DNA of 64,000 nt from Pseudomonadota bacterium. Its GTDB lineage: Bacteria > Pseudomonadota > Gammaproteobacteria > Burkholderiales > Methylophilaceae. Shown in pieces: positions 36,068-45,200 of this stretch; the first letter of the stretch is position 1; each line of letters opens with the position of its first letter. The notes beneath the pieces are model-generated. The model saw nothing but the letters and a program-made list of their open reading frames with translations. It had not been told where the DNA came from and did no database searches. The DNA is taken from the NCBI GenBank assembly GCA_020053735.1, contig JAGVMP010000009.1, forward strand, positions 124,001-188,000. The letters are read 5' to 3'. The position numbers and the translations under genes were made by a program.

Positions 36068-36173
36068 GGCTGCCTGAATAGACTTGCACTTTTGTCTCGT
36101 CAAGTTGTCAAATTATTAGCTGCAAAACCATGATCCAGTTATTTGATGTGACTTTTCAAAAAGGAGAATAAAA

Positions 36174-36710
36174 ATGGCAGTGATTGACCGTGTACTCGTA
36201 GGAGAGGCGCTCGTTATTGAAGACCGTGCTGATGGTCACGGTCTAGATTTGCTTAATGTTGCGCATATTGATCTTGTGATGGGGCCGCGTGGTAGCCCTG
36301 CAGAGCAGGCGTTCTGTCGTGCGCTCACCGACCAGAAGGATGGTGCTAACGGCTTGCTGGCAATTACGGCACCGAATATGATGACCAAGCCAGCAACCGT
36401 GATGTTTAATAAAGTGACTATTAAAAATGGTAAGCAGGCTTTACAGATGTTTGGCCCGGCACAGCGTGGTGTATCAATGGCGGTGATGGATTGCGTCGCT
36501 GATGGAACGATTCCCAAAGATGAGGCAGATGATGTGTTTATCTGCGTAGGCGTGTTTATAGACCGCAAAGCGGACGATGACAGGCGTGTACAGGATTGGA
36601 ACTACAGAGCTACCAAGCAGGCCATTAAGAATGCCGTGGCGCGTGAGCCTAAAGTAGAGGATTTGCTTAAAAATTACAAAGACTCTACGCACCCATTTCA
36701 GGCTAAATGA
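36174..36710 (+). CDS. Formaldehyde-activating enzyme paralogue (Fae-like)
   Basis: Fae condenses formaldehyde with H4MPT. The 178-residue protein keeps the active-site region VAHIDLVMGPRGSPAEQAFCRAL (with the catalytic His), MFNKVTIKN, MFGPAQRGVSMAV and the C-terminal STHPF. It differs from canonical Fae in two ways. It has an extra ~8-residue N-terminal loop (EDRADGHGLDLLN). Where Fae usually has NLPCKP it reads NMMTKP. It therefore looks like a second, diverged Fae of the kind methylotrophs often carry. Activity is likely but unproven. AAGGAG precedes the ATG. Confidence 0.87.
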   Translation: MAVIDRVLVGEALVIEDRADGHGLDLLNVAHIDLVMGPRGSPAEQAFCRALTDQKDGANGLLAITAPNMMTKPATVMFNKVTIKNGKQALQMFGPAQRGVSMAVMDCVADGTIPKDEADDVFICVGVFIDRKADDDRRVQDWNYRATKQAIKNAVAREPKVEDLLKNYKDSTHPFQAK

Positions 36711-36731
36711 GAATATTCGGCTGCTTTATGG

Positions 36732-37463
36732 TTATGCGAGTAAAGACAACTGTTGCGCAGTAATTTCGCCGCTATGCAGCGCACTGGCGACTAGCGCACC
36801 CGCCACCCCAAGCTGCTTTAATGCCAATAAATCCTCACTATTTCTTACACCACCAGCCGCAAAAAGATTAGTCGGTTTTTTACGTGCATGGTTAAGCTGC
36901 ATCAAAGTTTGTAAGCGTACGACATCTGGCCCCTTGTTACTGCCCACATGATTGAGCGTCATGCAAATGGTATCGTCTGGCCAATATAAGCCACTTGTAT
37001 GTAATTCTGCTGCACCAAGTTCAACGTTATCTAGCTTATCCAGCGATAGCACGTGCCTGCTCTCGTAGGCATCACTCACTGCCCGATAATCTTGCAAAGC
37101 GTGAACATTTTCACTGCCAAATACCACACGGATATTGGCTTGCGGCGCATATAAAATGCGCGCATTGACATTGCGCACACCGTTATCCACCCACCAAGTG
37201 ATTTGTGGGTACATGTCGCTGAGGAGCTCAATCTTCTCAAAATGGTTGCCAGTGTCTGAAATTGCATCAATATCCGCGATGTAGATGGTGCGAAATGGGT
37301 ATAATTTTAACAAGCCTTCTACAATACTAAAAACATCACTCGAGTCGCTTAAAATGGACTTGATAGGCTGGTAATTGGCGCGTTGTCCGTGCTTAGCATG
37401 CACGACGTGACATTCATCTAACGGGCCTTGTTTTAAATCGATAACGGGAATGACTTGCAACAT
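36732..37463 (-). CDS. HisA/HisF-like TIM-barrel protein of the H4MPT cluster
   Basis: The 243-residue protein resembles HisA/HisF. It has IPVIDLKQG at the N-terminus, YIADIDAISDTGNHFEKIELL, and the phosphate-binding end LFAAGGVRNSEDLLALKQLGVAGALVASALH. The region after IPVIDLKQG carries a few extra residues (PLDECH) before VVHAKHGQRANYQPI. It is not the histidine-pathway HisA; homologues sit with H4MPT genes in methylotrophs and archaea, with no assigned reaction. It is divergent from the next gene with almost no intergenic space. Confidence 0.78.
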   Translation of the reverse strand: MLQVIPVIDLKQGPLDECHVVHAKHGQRANYQPIKSILSDSSDVFSIVEGLLKLYPFRTIYIADIDAISDTGNHFEKIELLSDMYPQITWWVDNGVRNVNARILYAPQANIRVVFGSENVHALQDYRAVSDAYESRHVLSLDKLDNVELGAAELHTSGLYWPDDTICMTLNHVGSNKGPDVVRLQTLMQLNHARKKPTNLFAAGGVRNSEDLLALKQLGVAGALVASALHSGEITAQQLSLLA

Positions 37464-37478
37464 CAGCCTTTCGTCACT

Positions 37479-38540
37479 ATGCCAATTAAGAAAATATTTG
37501 TATGCGAGTTTATCACTGGCGGTGGCTTGTGTGATGAAACGCTGCCAGAAAGCCTAGTAAAAGAGGGCACGTTGATACGCGATGCACTACTGCAGGACTT
37601 GAGCGAATTATCATACGAAGTAAGTACTACTTACGATGTGCGTTTCGATGCGCCTGTGCTATGCGCTACTTGCGTTGCGGTTAACAAAAATGACGATGTT
37701 TGGCAGATTTGGCAATTGCAAATGCAGGCCGCCGATGCGGTGTGGTTGATTGCGCCAGAAACCGGCGACATCTTAAAAAAACTTACCCAAATGGCCGAAG
37801 AACCTAAATTGAATGGCCTGCAACCGCAAGGGTTGTCCCCGCAGAATATACCAGCTAAAGCTGGTTATTCGTACGTGAAAGGCCCGCTGGTATTGGGTTG
37901 TGGGACTGCCTCTATTGAAGTCACCAGTAATAAAATGGCCACCTATCTAGCTTTGGAAGCTGCTGGCATCCCTAGCATTCCTACATATAACTTTGAAGAT
38001 TGGCCAAAAAGGCATTGGATTTGGTTGGCAAAACCCAATGACGGAGTGGGTTGCAGCGATACCGCTTGTTTTAATAACCCCGATGATTTAGAAGATTGGA
38101 TTGAAGACAACCACAAGCAAATGACACACGTGATTCAGGCTTTTCAGCCAGGTGAGGCGGCCAGTATTTCGTGCGTCATGCGACACGGAAAAGCACAATT
38201 ATTAAGTTGCAACACTCAACATATAGAGATTAATAATCAAATGCTTAGTTATGCGGGTGGGATGGTCAATGGCATGCGCGATTATTGGCCTCAATTTGAG
38301 TTTATTGCCAACAAAATAGCGCAAATGTTACCTAGCTTGGCAGGTTATGTCGGTATTGATGTAATTGTGGATGATGACGAAATTATTGTGGTGGAAATTA
38401 ACCCACGTCTCACCACCACCTATGCGGGTATGCGCGAATCTATCAGCGCCAACCCAGCTGAGTTGGTTATCAATACGCTGACAAATCCTGATTTTGTATG
38501 GCCCACCTTACAAAGAAATTTAGTGAGTATCGATGTTTAA
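37479..38540 (+). CDS. ATP-grasp family protein (H4MPT/MFR cluster)
   Basis: The protein starts IKKIFVCEFITGGGLCDETLPESLVKEG and ends with the ATP-grasp metal site GYVGIDVIVDDDEIIVVEINPRLTTTY, followed by AGMRES. The family recurs beside the HisA-like and TIGR03123 genes in methylotrophs; its ligase substrate is unknown. The track start at 37455 overlaps the divergent HisA-like gene, so ATG 37479 (MPIKK) is preferred. After about residue 112 a module A repeat is read in-frame as LQPQGLSPQNIPA then KAGYSYVKG, placed just before VLGCGTASIEVTSNK. Confidence 0.8.
   Translation: MPIKKIFVCEFITGGGLCDETLPESLVKEGTLIRDALLQDLSELSYEVSTTYDVRFDAPVLCATCVAVNKNDDVWQIWQLQMQAADAVWLIAPETGDILKKLTQMAEEPKLNGLQPQGLSPQNIPAKAGYSYVKGPLVLGCGTASIEVTSNKMATYLALEAAGIPSIPTYNFEDWPKRHWIWLAKPNDGVGCSDTACFNNPDDLEDWIEDNHKQMTHVIQAFQPGEAASISCVMRHGKAQLLSCNTQHIEINNQMLSYAGGMVNGMRDYWPQFEFIANKIAQMLPSLAGYVGIDVIVDDDEIIVVEINPRLTTTYAGMRESISANPAELVINTLTNPDFVWPTLQRNLVSIDV
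37815..37884 (+). repeat. Palindromic repeat (module A) in-frame inside ATP-grasp gene
   Basis: GGCCTGCAACCGCAAGGGTT, GTCCCCGCAGAATATACCAG, CTAAAGCTGGTTATTCGTAC and GTGAAAGGCC. It differs from the dnaX copy at only two or three positions over about 65 bp and encodes the same peptide in the same frame. Confidence 0.94.
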
Positions 38541-39594
38541 CGTGGTCGGTTGGGATATTGGCGGCGCGCACTTAAAAGCGGTGTTGCTTGATGCTAAAGG
38601 GCATGTCATCAGTAGCATTCAATTGCCTTGCCCACTGTGGAAAGGACTTGATTTTTTACAGCGAGGGATTTTAGATGCCTTGCAAGCCTTGAGTATAAAG
38701 CCTTCCAGCGCATGCCATGCGATTACCATGACTGGCGAGCTGGTGGATTTGTTTGAAAATCGGCACCACGGCGTGTGTAAAATTGCCAAGGTTGCAACCG
38801 ATTTACTAGGTGAACAGGCGCTATTTTATGCGGCCAATATGGGTTTTGTGCCATTACAAGGTGTTGCTGAAGTAACGAGAAACATTGCATCAACCAACTG
38901 GCACGCCAGCGCCAGCGCGCTTGCTCTACATGTGCAGGATGCGCTGTTTGTCGATATTGGCAGTACGACGACTGATATTATTGCTATTGAGGGTGGTAAA
39001 GTAATCAGCGACGGTTTGTCAGACGCCCATCGCTTAGCAGCAGATAATCTGGTTTATACAGGCGTGGTGCGCACGCCAGTGATGGCCTTGGCACAAAAGC
39101 TGAGTTTTGAAGGCAGCAAAATCAATGTGGTGGCAGAATATTTTGCCACGATGGCTGATGTGTATCGACTCACAGGCGAACTTTTACCGGAATATGACAT
39201 GGTGGAAGCTGCCGACGGAAAAGGCAAAACACCGCTAGAAACTGCCCGAAGACTGGCTAGAATGATTGGGCATGACGTAGAAGCATCTGATGATAGTAAA
39301 AAGTGGATTAAGCTGGCATTGACTTGTCGTAGCCTGCAAATACTACAAATTAAAACTGCCATGCTAAAGCAATTGAAACCGAATATGACAATTATTGGTG
39401 CAGGAGCAGGCAGTTTTTTGGTCAAAGCCATTGCAGATGATTTGGTGTGTCGCTTTATCCCTGTCTGTGACCTATTATCTGTGGGGTCTGCGGAGCGGCT
39501 TGATTTGGAAGCCCAACACGATATTGAAGTGTGTTTCCCTGCCTACGCTGTGGCGTATTTGCGCGTAAAATCCGTATTTGCACATAAAATATAA
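38533..39594 (+). CDS. H4MPT-linked C1 transfer pathway protein (hydantoinase/oxoprolinase-like, TIGR03123 type)
   Basis: The 353-residue protein belongs to the COG1548-type group related to the ASKHA/hydantoinase fold. It begins VVGWDIGGAHLKAVLLD, has ALFVDIGSTTTDIIAIEGGKVIS in the middle, and IIGAGAGSFLVKAIAD near the end, all of which are nucleotide-phosphate loops of that fold. It is found only with H4MPT-linked genes in methylotrophs and methanogens, and its reaction is not known to me. It overlaps the ATP-grasp gene by 8 nt and is 3 nt from pabB. Confidence 0.85.
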   Translation: MFNVVGWDIGGAHLKAVLLDAKGHVISSIQLPCPLWKGLDFLQRGILDALQALSIKPSSACHAITMTGELVDLFENRHHGVCKIAKVATDLLGEQALFYAANMGFVPLQGVAEVTRNIASTNWHASASALALHVQDALFVDIGSTTTDIIAIEGGKVISDGLSDAHRLAADNLVYTGVVRTPVMALAQKLSFEGSKINVVAEYFATMADVYRLTGELLPEYDMVEAADGKGKTPLETARRLARMIGHDVEASDDSKKWIKLALTCRSLQILQIKTAMLKQLKPNMTIIGAGAGSFLVKAIADDLVCRFIPVCDLLSVGSAERLDLEAQHDIEVCFPAYAVAYLRVKSVFAHKI

Positions 39595-39597
39595 GCC

Positions 39598-41040
39598 ATG
39601 TTAATTCACCAATTGCCGTATCACCATGACAGCAGCCTGCTATTTGAGCGCATTGCGCATCAACCATGGGCGATATTGCTTGATAGTGGCCAGATGTTGG
39701 ATGCGAATACTGGCAAGCCTGGCAGCCAATATGGGCGCTACGATATTATGGTGGCAGAGCCGTTTATGACGCTGGTGACCAAGGGCCAAAACACTGAAGT
39801 CACTGAAATAACGCAGCACAATCAAGTCATTACATCTGCTGAAAATCCATTTGAACTCTTAAAAAAAACGTTAAGCCAACTTCCTGCGCCACAAACCCTA
39901 TTCCCGTTTGCTGGCGGGACTTTTCCATTTTCTGGCGGCGCCTTGGGTTATTTTTCTTACGATTTAGGCCGTTGCCTAGAAAAACTGCCAAGCCTAGCGC
40001 AAGATGACATGCAGCTGCCAGAAATGATGCTAGGTATTTACGATTGGGCAATTGTGGTTGATCACCGCGAAAAAACGAGTCATCTCGTCAGCCATGGTTT
40101 TTGTGAATCCACTAAAGCAAACTGGGGTAGTTTGTGCGTGCGTTTTGAATCGTTTAATCAAGTAAAAATGCATGAAAATCCATTTCTGGTGACATCATCT
40201 GTGCAATCTAACTTAGCAGAGCCTGCATATAAGCGTGCTTTTGCTAAAATTAAAGCTTACATTACAGCTGGCGATTGTTACCAAGTGAATTTAGCACAGC
40301 GTTTCAGCGCTAAAGTGCAGGGCGATGCGTGGGCAATGTATAAACAACTACGTCAAACTAGCCCCGCACCGTTTATGGCTTATATGCAAATGCCATCAAA
40401 CAATGGCGAGCAGTTTCAGGTGCTTTCTAATTCGCCAGAGCGCTTTATTCAAGTCAGCGGCAAGCATGTAGAAACGCGTCCGATTAAAGGCACGCGGCCA
40501 CGCTCTGGCAATGCCAAGCAAGATTTAGCTTACTCAAATGAGCTATTGACGAGCACAAAAGATAAGGCCGAGAATGTGATGATAGTAGATTTGTTGCGCA
40601 ACGATTTAAGTAAAAGTTGTGAAATTGGCAGTGTGCAGGTGAATAAACTTTTCCAACTGCAAAGCTTTGCGAATGTGCATCATCTAGTTAGCATTGTGGT
40701 GGGCAAGCTTAAGGCTGATAAAACTGCAGTGGACGTGTTGCGTGATAGCTTTCCAGGTGGCTCAATTACAGGGGCACCGAAACTACGCGCTATGCAAATT
40801 ATTGAGGAGCTGGAACCGCACAGGCGTGCCGTTTATTGTGGGGCCATTGGGTATATTGGTTTTGATGGAAACATGGATACCAATATCGCGATTCGCACAG
40901 CCACCATTTGTAAAAATTTGTTAAGTTTTTACGCTGGAGGCGGTATAGTGGCAGATTCGGATGCATCAAAAGAATACGCCGAAACATTAGATAAAGCATC
41001 AAGCTTGATCTCAATAATAAAGTTGTTTACGAGGCTCTGA
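39598..41040 (+). CDS. pabB: Aminodeoxychorismate synthase component I
   Basis: PabB aminates chorismate on the way to p-aminobenzoate, a precursor of folate and of H4MPT. The 480-residue protein has a complete chorismate-binding domain. Motifs are GDCYQVNLAQRF, SNSPERFI, ETRPIKGTRPRSG with the PabB-type Lys, DKAENVMIVDLLRNDLSKSC, and PGGSITGAPKLRAMQIIEELEP. PIKGT favours PabB over TrpE. No pabA or pabC is adjacent. The position inside the H4MPT cluster suggests it is dedicated to, or shared with, cofactor synthesis. Confidence 0.93.
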   Translation: MLIHQLPYHHDSSLLFERIAHQPWAILLDSGQMLDANTGKPGSQYGRYDIMVAEPFMTLVTKGQNTEVTEITQHNQVITSAENPFELLKKTLSQLPAPQTLFPFAGGTFPFSGGALGYFSYDLGRCLEKLPSLAQDDMQLPEMMLGIYDWAIVVDHREKTSHLVSHGFCESTKANWGSLCVRFESFNQVKMHENPFLVTSSVQSNLAEPAYKRAFAKIKAYITAGDCYQVNLAQRFSAKVQGDAWAMYKQLRQTSPAPFMAYMQMPSNNGEQFQVLSNSPERFIQVSGKHVETRPIKGTRPRSGNAKQDLAYSNELLTSTKDKAENVMIVDLLRNDLSKSCEIGSVQVNKLFQLQSFANVHHLVSIVVGKLKADKTAVDVLRDSFPGGSITGAPKLRAMQIIEELEPHRRAVYCGAIGYIGFDGNMDTNIAIRTATICKNLLSFYAGGGIVADSDASKEYAETLDKASSLISIIKLFTRL

Positions 41041-41118
41041 TTAGGCTTCTTAACTATGAATAAAAACAATAACAACCCAGCACCATATTTAAGGGTAAAA
41101 ATAATAACATTAACTGAA

Positions 41119-41139
41119 ATTTCGATGCTGTATCGAAAT
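41119..41139 (+). promoter_or_regulatory. Perfect inverted repeat upstream of the kinase-like gene
   Basis: ATTTCGAT and ATCGAAAT form perfect 8-bp arms around a 5-bp centre in the 117-bp gap after pabB. No T-tract follows. It may be an operator or mRNA hairpin; no regulator is adjacent. Confidence 0.4.
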
Positions 41140-41163
41140 GGATAATCAGGAGCACATTTGAAA

Positions 41164-41799
41164 ATGAAATTCAAAGGTGAATCCATGTGGGTAGTAAAAA
41201 TTGGCGGCAGCTTATTAGGTTCGCCTGAATTAGCGCGTTGGCTAGATATATTTGTAAAATTTAGCGATGGTAAAGTTATCATTGTGCCGGGCGGAGGTGT
41301 GTTTGCCGACGCTGTGCGCGAAGCACAAAAAATATCCAACATGAGTGACGAAACTGCGCATAAGCTAGCATTGCTGGCGATGGACCAATTTGGGCATTTA
41401 TTACATAGCTTAAATCCAAAGTTAGCCACTGCATCGACTGAGTTGGAAATTGATGAGCGTACATGGCAGCATCGCGCTATCGTCTGGCTGCCAAGCCATA
41501 TGGTGCTTGGAGATGATTCTATTCCCAAAAATTGGGATGTGACATCAGATAGTATCGCGGCATGGTTAGCAGAAAAATTAGATGCCACGCATTTGATTTT
41601 GCTAAAATCAGATAAGCCTGACGAACCAAAACTTTGTTTAAAAGCCATCACAAACAATGGCTTGGTGGATTTTGAGTTTCAAAACTTCGTGCGTAATAAG
41701 TTGTTTTCAACGTGGTTGGTCAATAAATCCGATTTCGAACACTTTGAAGACGGCACTTGTGGCATTAAGCTTGCAGAAATTGCCTCTGCTGTGCATTAA
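41164..41799 (+). CDS. Amino-acid-kinase-fold protein, MfnE-like
   Basis: The product (about 205-212 residues) is a small amino-acid-kinase-fold protein with MWVVKIGGSLLGSPELARW, VIIVPGGGVFADAVREAQ and ILLKSDKP. Its archaeal relatives include [5-(aminomethyl)furan-3-yl]methyl phosphate kinase (MfnE) of methanofuran synthesis, which fits the presence of mfnB in this window. The start is ambiguous. ATG 41164 is 12 nt after AGGAG, while ATG 41185 (MWVVKIGG) is preceded by AAAGGTG and fits the family N-terminus best. Confidence 0.8.
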   Translation: MKFKGESMWVVKIGGSLLGSPELARWLDIFVKFSDGKVIIVPGGGVFADAVREAQKISNMSDETAHKLALLAMDQFGHLLHSLNPKLATASTELEIDERTWQHRAIVWLPSHMVLGDDSIPKNWDVTSDSIAAWLAEKLDATHLILLKSDKPDEPKLCLKAITNNGLVDFEFQNFVRNKLFSTWLVNKSDFEHFEDGTCGIKLAEIASAVH

Positions 41800-41813
41800 A
41801 TTATCACCTGAAT

Positions 41814-42179
41814 ATGTCTAAAACCTACACCGAGCAACAAATCAACGAGCGGCTAGCGAACGAGTTGCCCCATTGGTTTTTTGAGGCTGGATGGATCCGC
41901 CGCAAATACAAAACCAGCGGTTGGAAATCTACGTTGATGGTGGTTAATACGGTAGGGCATTTGGCAGAAGCTGCTTGGCATCACCCAGATTTAACTGTTT
42001 CTTACGCGTTTGTCATAGTCAAACTAATGACGCACGATGCCAAAGGCATTACCGATAAAGACTTTGAGTTGGCCGCTAAAATTGAGCAGGTGATTGGCTG
42101 GCAACCGGCAGCAGAGGGTGGTGCGTTAGGAGGCACCCCGAATGACGATGTGCGGTTTAAGTATATAAAGTATGACTGA
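41814..42179 (+). CDS. Pterin-4a-carbinolamine dehydratase-like protein
   Basis: The 121-residue protein carries the dehydratase signature EAAWHHPDLTVSYAFVIVKL, followed by H and D residues at the expected distances. It has an N-terminal INERLANELPHWFF segment. Classical members dehydrate 4a-hydroxytetrahydrobiopterin. With no phenylalanine hydroxylase nearby and a position 14 nt after the MfnE-like gene, a role on a pterin intermediate of H4MPT is a reasonable inference. It is slightly longer than PhhB at the C-terminus. Confidence 0.87.
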   Translation: MSKTYTEQQINERLANELPHWFFEAGWIRRKYKTSGWKSTLMVVNTVGHLAEAAWHHPDLTVSYAFVIVKLMTHDAKGITDKDFELAAKIEQVIGWQPAAEGGALGGTPNDDVRFKYIKYD

Positions 42180-42196
42180 ATCGAGCCAATTTCGAT

Positions 42197-42233
42197 GCGC
42201 TACAGACCAATATCCATGCGGCTTTCAGGCAGG
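42197..42233 (+). repeat. Repeat copy (module B), intergenic between convergent genes
   Basis: GCGCTACAGACCAATATCCA followed by TGCGGCTTTCAGGCAGG. It has the CAATATCCATGCGG core with degenerate CTGCAG-like ends. It lies between the dehydratase (plus) and the RND pump (minus). Confidence 0.7.
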
Positions 42234-42244
42234 TCACAATAATG

Positions 42245-45200
42245 CTATATCGCTTCTTGCTTTTCGAATCTACCAAAATGCAACATAATCGTTGGCAAAA
42301 TCAGCAAATTTAATATCGTCGAAGTAATCAATCCGCCCACAATAATGGTGGCCATGGGGCCTTCGATCTCGCGCCCAGGTTGCCCGCTGCCTGCGGCTAA
42401 AGGAAGCAGTCCCAGTGCCGTCACTAGCGCTGTCATTAAAATTGAAGGTAGGCGTTCAGAAGCACCGCGGATGCAGGTTTCTAGGTTCCACACGCAGTTT
42501 TCTGCATTGACTAAATGTTGGTAATGCGACACCATCATAATGGAGTTGCGAAGGGTAATCCCAAATAGCGTGACAAAACCCACCAGTGAGCCAAGAGAAA
42601 TCCAGCCCCCAGTAAATAAGGCGGCTAGTACGCCACCAATTAGCGCAAATGGCAGGTTAGCAAAGGTGAGCAGCAGATTGCGCAGGCTGCCAAAAGCGAT
42701 ATACAGCATTAAAAATATGGCAACGCCTGCCAGCAATGAATGCACTACCAAATCTTCGCGCGATTTAGCGTTGGCTTCCGCCTCACCAGTAAATTCTAGG
42801 TAATTACCTGGGCCTAGTTTCAGTTCAGATTTAATCCGTTTTTTAAGCTCCGCAGTGAAGCTCGCCACGTCGCGGCCTTCCACATTGCTGGTGACAGTTT
42901 GAATGCGCTTGGCACCGGCGTGTAGTATTTTAGAACGGCCATTTTCTTGGGTTATAAACGCGACGTCTTTGAGCTTTAAAATTTTGCCATCTGAGTTAAA
43001 CAGTGGAATGTTGCCAATATCTTCTATGTCATCGCGCGCTTCTTCTTCGAGCACCACGCTGACACCCACTACGCGACTGCCAATATACACTTGTGCCACC
43101 GGCAGGCTTTCATGCGCGGCGCGTATGGTGTCTAACACATCGGTCGTCTGCAACCCCCATACGGCCAGTTTGTCTGGGCGCAGCCGAATCACTGCTTGTG
43201 GGGTGCCGGGCGGCGATTGCACCAGCACATCGCTGGCGCCTTTAATACTGGAGACCAAACCAGCAATCTTTTGTGCATCGCGGTCTAATGCGTCCAAGTC
43301 GTTGCCATATATGTTAATCACAGTGCTGGCGGCATAGCCAGAAATGGTTTCTTCTATGCGTTCTGTTAAGAATGTGTTGATGGCAAAATTTACGCCGACA
43401 AAGCCAATCTCCGCCACGCCATCGCCATCTTGGTCTTCTGCTTCACCGGCTAATTCTTCACGGATATCCGCCAAAATGCGGTCTTGTTCTTGCCCCGACA
43501 GCGTGCCGATTTCGATTTCAAACTCACTGTAATGTGTGCCAAAGGTATCTGCGCCATTCTGCGCGCGCCCCACCCATTGCGTGACTGATTTTACGCCCTT
43601 TATGTTGCCTAGTACTTTGGCGACTTGTTTACCTAAACGTAGCGATTCTTTCTCTGAAGTGCCTGGCACGGCGGTCATGTGCATAATGAAATGGCCTTCG
43701 TGCAGGGCAGGGATAAACTGGCTTTTAAATAATGGCAAAATACCAAGTCCAAGTGCAATCAACAGAAAGCTGACTGCGATGATGGTTTTATATTGCTTTT
43801 CGATTGTGTACAGCAGTTTCACGTAACGCACTTTAATGAATTTAATCATCGGCGGATCTTCTGCGTCTAAGTTAGCCCTACCTAACATCAAGTAACAAAG
43901 CGCGGGCGTGAGTGTCAGCGCAATCACTAATGAGGCTAAAATCGCCGTAATGTAGGCAAAGCCCAAAGGTGCGAATAACTTGCCTGCCACCCCAGATAAT
44001 GTAAGCAGCGGCATAAACACCAACACAACGATGATGGTTGCATAGAGCACTGAGCTACGCACTTCCATAGAGGCGTTGTAAACGACCTCATGAATCGGCA
44101 ACGGTGAGGCGAGGGTGCGGTTTTCGCGCAAGCGACGGAATATGTTCTCAGTGTCAATAATAGCGTCATCTACAACCTCACCTAATGCAATAGCTAAGCC
44201 ACCTAATACCATGATATTTAAGCCAATATTAAAATAACTTAACACTACAATAGCAGTGAGCAATGATAGTGGAATAGCTGTGGCCGAGATAAATGCAGTG
44301 CGTGCGTTAAACAAAAATAGGAACAGAATAGTGATGACTAAAATCGAGCCAATGAGAATGTCGGTACGCACGCCTTTAATCGCGGTTTCAATAAAGTTGG
44401 CAGGGCGAAACAAACCTTCATGCAACGTCACCTGCTCGTTCTGTAAGCCGGGTTTTAGTTCTTGCAGCGCAGATTCAATGGCTTGGGTAACCGCATGGGT
44501 GTTGGCTCCCAGCTGTCCTTGTACCGATAAGTAAATGCCCGTTTCCCCGTCTATGGCTGCTGCGCTAATGGAGGGCGCAGCGCCTTCTACCACCTTGCCA
44601 ACATCGCCCAGCTTAATGCTGAGGCCATTTTTATGGGTAATCGTGGCTTTGGCCAACGTTGCAGTATTGGTTGCTTGGCCTTCGGTATTGATAATAATGC
44701 GCTGGTTGCTATTTTGAATAAACCCTGCGCCCGAAACGCCCGTAGCTTTTTGCGTAGCCAAAACGACGTCATTGATATTAAGTTGATATTGCAGCAGTTT
44801 TGCTGGATCAACGTGTACCTGAAACTGCCGTACCTCGCCGCCAAATACGTTGACATCTGCCACGCCAGGAATCGACAACAAATGTGGCGTGATAGTCCAG
44901 TCGACGAGTGTGCGTAGCTCCATCAGGCTTCGTTTTTTGCTGGTGAGGCCAAATCCCAGCACAGTACTGGCGCTTGAAGTGAGCGGGGTGATATTGGGTG
45001 TAATGCCCTGCGGAATTTGGTTGGTCAGCGTGCTTAAACGCTCTGCTACCACCTGCCTATTTCTGTATATATCCGTATCTTCATTAAAAATCACTGTCAC
45101 AATCGATAGGCCAGGAATTGATTGTGAGCGCATATCAGCAACACCTACAGTACCCGCAATACTCGCTTCAATCGGTTGCGAAACCAAGCTTTCAACTAAC

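Noticed and set aside
40929-41657. 242-aa minus-strand ORF across the end of pabB and the kinase-like gene.
   Set aside because: It is antisense to two well-supported genes, has low-complexity Ser/Ala content and shows no family motif. It is a shadow ORF.
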